Origin: Thermoplasmata archaeon
Lineage (GTDB): Archaea > Thermoplasmatota > Thermoplasmata > Thermoplasmatales > Thermoplasmataceae
Reading direction: 5' to 3'
Assembly (NCBI GenBank): GCA_021819605.1
Contig: JAKAQT010000064.1
Coordinates: 1-8,817 of the forward strand
DNA: 8,817 nt
Positions 6,479 through 8,817 of this stretch are shown in pieces. The notes under the pieces were generated by a model. That model had not been told where the DNA came from, ran no database searches, and saw nothing but the letters and a program-made list of their open reading frames with translations. The translations under genes and the position numbers were made by a program. How positions within the stretch are numbered: the stretch's first letter is position 1; each line of letters starts with the position of its first letter.

Positions 6479-6504
6479 TCAGGAATTTTTGTTGCAGACC
6501 TGCT

Positions 6505-6527
6505 AGACTGCGTCTTCTCCTTTTTTT
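6505..6527 (+). terminator. Probable terminator of the arfC-ahcY-apgM operon
   Basis: A run of seven T (6521-6527) lies 43 nt after the apgM stop, preceded by a short stem AGAC (6505-6508) and GTCT (6512-6515) with a 3-nt loop. Another T5 is at 6486-6490. Archaeal RNA polymerase stops at T-rich tracts with little need for a hairpin, so the T7 run is the main evidence. It sits just before the next TATA box. Confidence 0.5.
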
Positions 6528-6536
6528 ATCGCAATG

Positions 6537-6571
6537 TTTAAGTATTATCTAGAATATGTCATGTCTGACAT
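6537..6571 (+). promoter_or_regulatory. Promoter of the membrane-protein gene with an operator-like inverted repeat at the start site
   Basis: TTTAAGTATTAT (6537-6548) is TATA-like and centred about 33 bp before the ATG at 6576. ATGTCA (6556-6561) and TGACAT (6566-6571) form a perfect 6-bp inverted repeat with a 4-bp spacer (16 bp in all). The repeat covers the expected transcription start and ends 4 bp before the ATG. That position suits a helix-turn-helix repressor. The repeat is read directly; its function is inferred. Confidence 0.45.
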
Positions 6572-6575
6572 TTGA

Positions 6576-7241
6576 ATGACACCTTCTAAATTAAGTCTGG
6601 ACAACTTCAGGGAATCCCTGAAGGTAAGAAGTCTGCAGAAAGCCTATTCAAAAAAGGACCAGAAGGAGATACTCATATATTCACAGTCACGGGGAATGTT
6701 GTACACCTTCATGTTTTCAATAATGCTCTGGTGGATACCCATAGCCGGGCCGGCAATAGCAGGATACATAGGCGGCAGGAAATCCGGAAGCACCTCGAAA
6801 GCCCTCATTTCCTCACTTGTTTCAACTTCCCTGCTTGTGATGATCACCCTTCTTCTGGCGCCATTCCAGGCAGGTTTTCTGGGAGGGGCAAGCTCATATT
6901 TCAGCAAAGGTGTGCTGACTCTTTCACAGTCAAACCTGATTGCCTACTCCGGTTTACTCACTGACCTCTATACTGGTTACGGACTTGTTAAGACCTTCTC
7001 GCTTATTGTACCAGGATCACTTGTTCTCCTGAACGTGTTCAGCTATACAGGCGGCTTTATTAGCAGGCTAAAAACTCAGGAAGAGAATCTTTCCATGAGT
7101 TTCGTGAGGAAAGATGTGGAAGACAGGGCACGCAGCGTCAAGACAGTCCCGCGCGTCCCAGGATATGGGAAGATCATAAAGGCTGTATCTGACGGTTCTG
7201 AAGATGACAAAGACGGAGTCGGAGGATGGAGCTATCTATAG
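6576..7241 (+). CDS. Three-helix membrane protein of unknown function
   Basis: I cannot name this 221-residue protein. A polar, basic N-terminus (1-38) precedes three likely membrane segments: about 41-66 (contains WWIPIAGPAIAGYIGG), about 76-103 and about 137-162. The G/P-rich PIAGPAIAGYIGGRKSGS followed by a second helix resembles the helical pairs of small archaeal membrane proteins such as those grouped as DUF5518; that link is tentative. A hydrophilic C-terminal tail (about 164-221) has clustered charges and the acidic run SEDDKD (208-213) and is probably cytoplasmic. No signal-peptide cleavage site, transporter signature or catalytic motif is seen. It has its own promoter with an operator-like repeat, a probable terminator ahead of it and a separate promoter after it, so it is likely transcribed alone. 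Codon use resembles its neighbours. Confidence 0.85.
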   Translation: MTPSKLSLDNFRESLKVRSLQKAYSKKDQKEILIYSQSRGMLYTFMFSIMLWWIPIAGPAIAGYIGGRKSGSTSKALISSLVSTSLLVMITLLLAPFQAGFLGGASSYFSKGVLTLSQSNLIAYSGLLTDLYTGYGLVKTFSLIVPGSLVLLNVFSYTGGFISRLKTQEENLSMSFVRKDVEDRARSVKTVPRVPGYGKIIKAVSDGSEDDKDGVGGWSYL

Positions 7242-7254
7242 TTCCATAACATAA

Positions 7255-7266
7255 TTTATTTATAAT
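7255..7266 (+). promoter_or_regulatory. serS promoter (TATA box)
   Basis: TTTATTTATAAT lies 14 nt after the stop of the membrane-protein gene and is centred about 25 bp before the serS ATG at 7285. No ribosome-binding site is present in between. Together these indicate a leaderless or nearly leaderless serS mRNA made independently of the upstream gene. Confidence 0.6.
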
Positions 7267-7284
7267 CTCAAAATAACAGTACAG

Positions 7285-8613
7285 ATGATAGATATCAAGC
7301 TTCTCAGGGATAACCCTGACATTTTCTATAAATCGGCAAAAGCCAGAGGTTCTGATACCTCAACGATTGACAGATTCTTTGAACTTGACGGAGAATGGAG
7401 AGAGAACCTGCGATCAGTGAATGATCTCAAACACCAGAAGAATATCTTCACGGCAAAGATATCGGATGCCATTAAGGCAGGCAACGGAGTGGATGAACTG
7501 AAGGATCAGGTCAGGCAACTCAATCTGGAAATTGAGAAGCTTGAAAGCAGGCAGAAAATAATCGAAACTGACAGAGATGTTGTGGCAAAGCTTATTCCAA
7601 ACTTACTCAGCGAAAGCGCACCCGTCTGCAAGGGTGATGAAAACAATGTTGTTGTGAGGAACTGGGGGCTTGCCCGCGTCATGGAGGAAGATGTGGAGTA
7701 CTACAAATCATCAACGGCAAATATGGGGCAGTACTCCGTAATTGACAGGAGGCCGGAGAGCCATGTGGATCTGATGCAGAGACTCAATCTTGCGGACCTT
7801 GATAGAGCCGGGAAAACCGCAGGAGCAAGGTTCTTCTATATCAAGAACAGGCTTGTCAAGCTTGAGCTTGCGCTGATGAACTACGCGGTGGATTACCTGT
7901 CTGAACGTGGATTCACCGTTGTGGAACCGCCATACATGCTGAATTACCGTTCAATGGATGGTGCCACCGACATGGAGACCTTCAAAGATACCCTTTACAA
8001 AATTGAGGGTGAGGACCTTTACCTCATCTCAACATCTGAGCACCCAATAGCTTCAATGTTGATGGACGAGACGCTGGATGAAAGGGAGCTGCCGGTGAGG
8101 ATAGCAGGAATATCACCATGCTTCAGGAGAGAGGCAGGCGCCCATGGTAAGGATACCAAGGGAATATTCAGGGTTCACCAGTTCACCAAAATTGAACAGT
8201 TCGTGTTCTGCCACCCGGATCAATCATGGGAATTCCTGGAGGAAATCCTCGGCAACGCTGAAAACCTGTTCAAGAACCTGCGAATTCCATATCGCGTGGT
8301 AAATGTCTGTTCCGGCGAGCTGGGAAACCTTGCTGCAAAGAAATATGATATCGAGGCCTGGTTCCCGTCGCAGGGAAAGTTCAGGGAAGTGGTATCTGCG
8401 TCAAACGATACTGACTATCAGGCCCGGTCCCTGGGAATAAAATTCAGAACAAAGGACGGGAACAGGTTCGTACATACCCTTAACAGCACGGCAATTGCAA
8501 CCACAAGAGTAATGGTTGCTATAATGGAGAATTTCCAGCGGGACGACGGAAACGGTTTCGAGATACCGGAGGTCCTGGTTCCCTATACCGGTTTTGACTT
8601 CGTCAGCAGCTGA
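7285..8613 (+). CDS. serS: Seryl-tRNA synthetase, bacterial/common class II type
   Basis: Charges tRNA-Ser with serine (EC 6.1.1.11), also the precursor step for selenocysteinyl-tRNA where that exists; cytosolic homodimer. At 442 residues it has family length. The N-terminal tRNA-binding arm opens with MIDIKLLRDNPD and forms a long charged antiparallel coiled coil, roughly residues 30-105. The catalytic core shows TSEH (250-253), which binds serine/ATP; motif 2 CFRREAGAHGKDTKG (279-293) followed by FRVHQFTKIEQF; and motif 3 NSTAIATTRVMVAIMENFQ (400-418) with the invariant arginine R408. These mark the common SerRS and not the divergent zinc-containing form of some methanogens. The start at 7285 fits the conserved N-terminus and the TATA box 25 bp upstream. 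It ends 6 nt before the stop of a convergent gene. Confidence 0.97.
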   Translation: MIDIKLLRDNPDIFYKSAKARGSDTSTIDRFFELDGEWRENLRSVNDLKHQKNIFTAKISDAIKAGNGVDELKDQVRQLNLEIEKLESRQKIIETDRDVVAKLIPNLLSESAPVCKGDENNVVVRNWGLARVMEEDVEYYKSSTANMGQYSVIDRRPESHVDLMQRLNLADLDRAGKTAGARFFYIKNRLVKLELALMNYAVDYLSERGFTVVEPPYMLNYRSMDGATDMETFKDTLYKIEGEDLYLISTSEHPIASMLMDETLDERELPVRIAGISPCFRREAGAHGKDTKGIFRVHQFTKIEQFVFCHPDQSWEFLEEILGNAENLFKNLRIPYRVVNVCSGELGNLAAKKYDIEAWFPSQGKFREVVSASNDTDYQARSLGIKFRTKDGNRFVHTLNSTAIATTRVMVAIMENFQRDDGNGFEIPEVLVPYTGFDFVSS

Positions 8614-8619
8614 TTGTCA

Positions 8620-8817
8620 TTACCTTCCGCGTTCGGCATATGCGATTTTTGCCGAAATCGGAGAATATTTTTTCCATCTGTCCAGTATTGGTAGCCACTC
8701 TTCTGACACCTGATCCATTGCATTGAGATACTGGAGAATTCCATTTACAGCCAGATCGGCGTCTCTTACCGCACTAATAAGATCTCTGTTGGAATTTGTG
8801 GAATCTCCTAGATCGGA
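8620..8817 (-). CDS. 3' end of an unidentified convergent gene (partial)
   Basis: The complement is open from the right edge to a TAA at 8622-8620, giving 65 codons without a start in view. Recognisable stretches are NRDLISAVRDADLAVNGILQ and QVSEEWLPILDRWKKYSP, ending IAYAERGR. The composition is protein-like (amphipathic helices, balanced charge) and codon choice resembles the neighbouring genes (AGA, CTC, ATA). Stop-to-stop distance to serS is 6 nt, a typical tight convergent junction, which supports a real gene. I do not recognise the family; the C-terminus looks helical and soluble. Confidence 0.65.
   Translation of the reverse strand, partial: SDLGDSTNSNRDLISAVRDADLAVNGILQYLNAMDQVSEEWLPILDRWKKYSPISAKIAYAERGR

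Noticed and set aside
1..8817. CRISPR array, prophage or defence cassette
   Set aside because: No evenly spaced direct repeats, integrase, phage or nuclease gene is visible.

Overview
The window looks like a piece of a Thermoplasmatales-type archaeal chromosome. Hel308, the archaeal one-domain pyrimidine reductase of riboflavin synthesis, the short archaeal form of S-adenosylhomocysteine hydrolase and the archaeal ApgM phosphoglycerate mutase are all present. Arginine codons are mostly AGG/AGA, base composition is moderate, and several genes have a TATA-like box only about 25-40 bp before the ATG, as expected for leaderless archaeal transcripts. The order is inferred from family knowledge; there is no rRNA here to fix it.

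Layout. On the minus strand, hel308 (79-2154) is followed by a gene cut off at the left edge (82 to 1) that overlaps its stop codon by ATGA. A 298-bp AT-rich divergent spacer (2155-2452) separates hel308 from a plus-strand orphan ORF of 122 codons (2453-2821). A 568-bp stretch without a conventional gene (2822-3389) follows. Its first part carries three consecutive inverted repeats in GC-richer sequence. Its second part carries a TATA box, a 10-bp palindrome, two further inverted repeats and a chain of very short ORFs that runs exactly into the next gene.

The plus-strand block 3390-6478 is a compact probable operon: arfC-like reductase (riboflavin/F420 precursor), ahcY (28-nt overlap with arfC) and apgM (9-nt gap, with an AGGTG ribosome-binding site). 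A T7 tract at 6521-6527 probably ends it. Next come a separately promoted three-helix membrane protein of unknown function (6576-7241) and serS (7285-8613), which has its own TATA box. A convergent minus-strand gene, cut by the right edge, ends 6 nt beyond serS.

The named genes are housekeeping: fork repair, a flavin/deazaflavin precursor step, recycling of the methylation by-product SAH, lower glycolysis and seryl-tRNA synthesis. I see no CRISPR array, intact insertion sequence, prophage or defence cassette. The parts that deserve attention are non-coding or orphan: the structured leader and mini-ORF chain before arfC, the hairpin cluster at 2846-2983, the 122-aa orphan, and the operator-like palindrome before the membrane protein.
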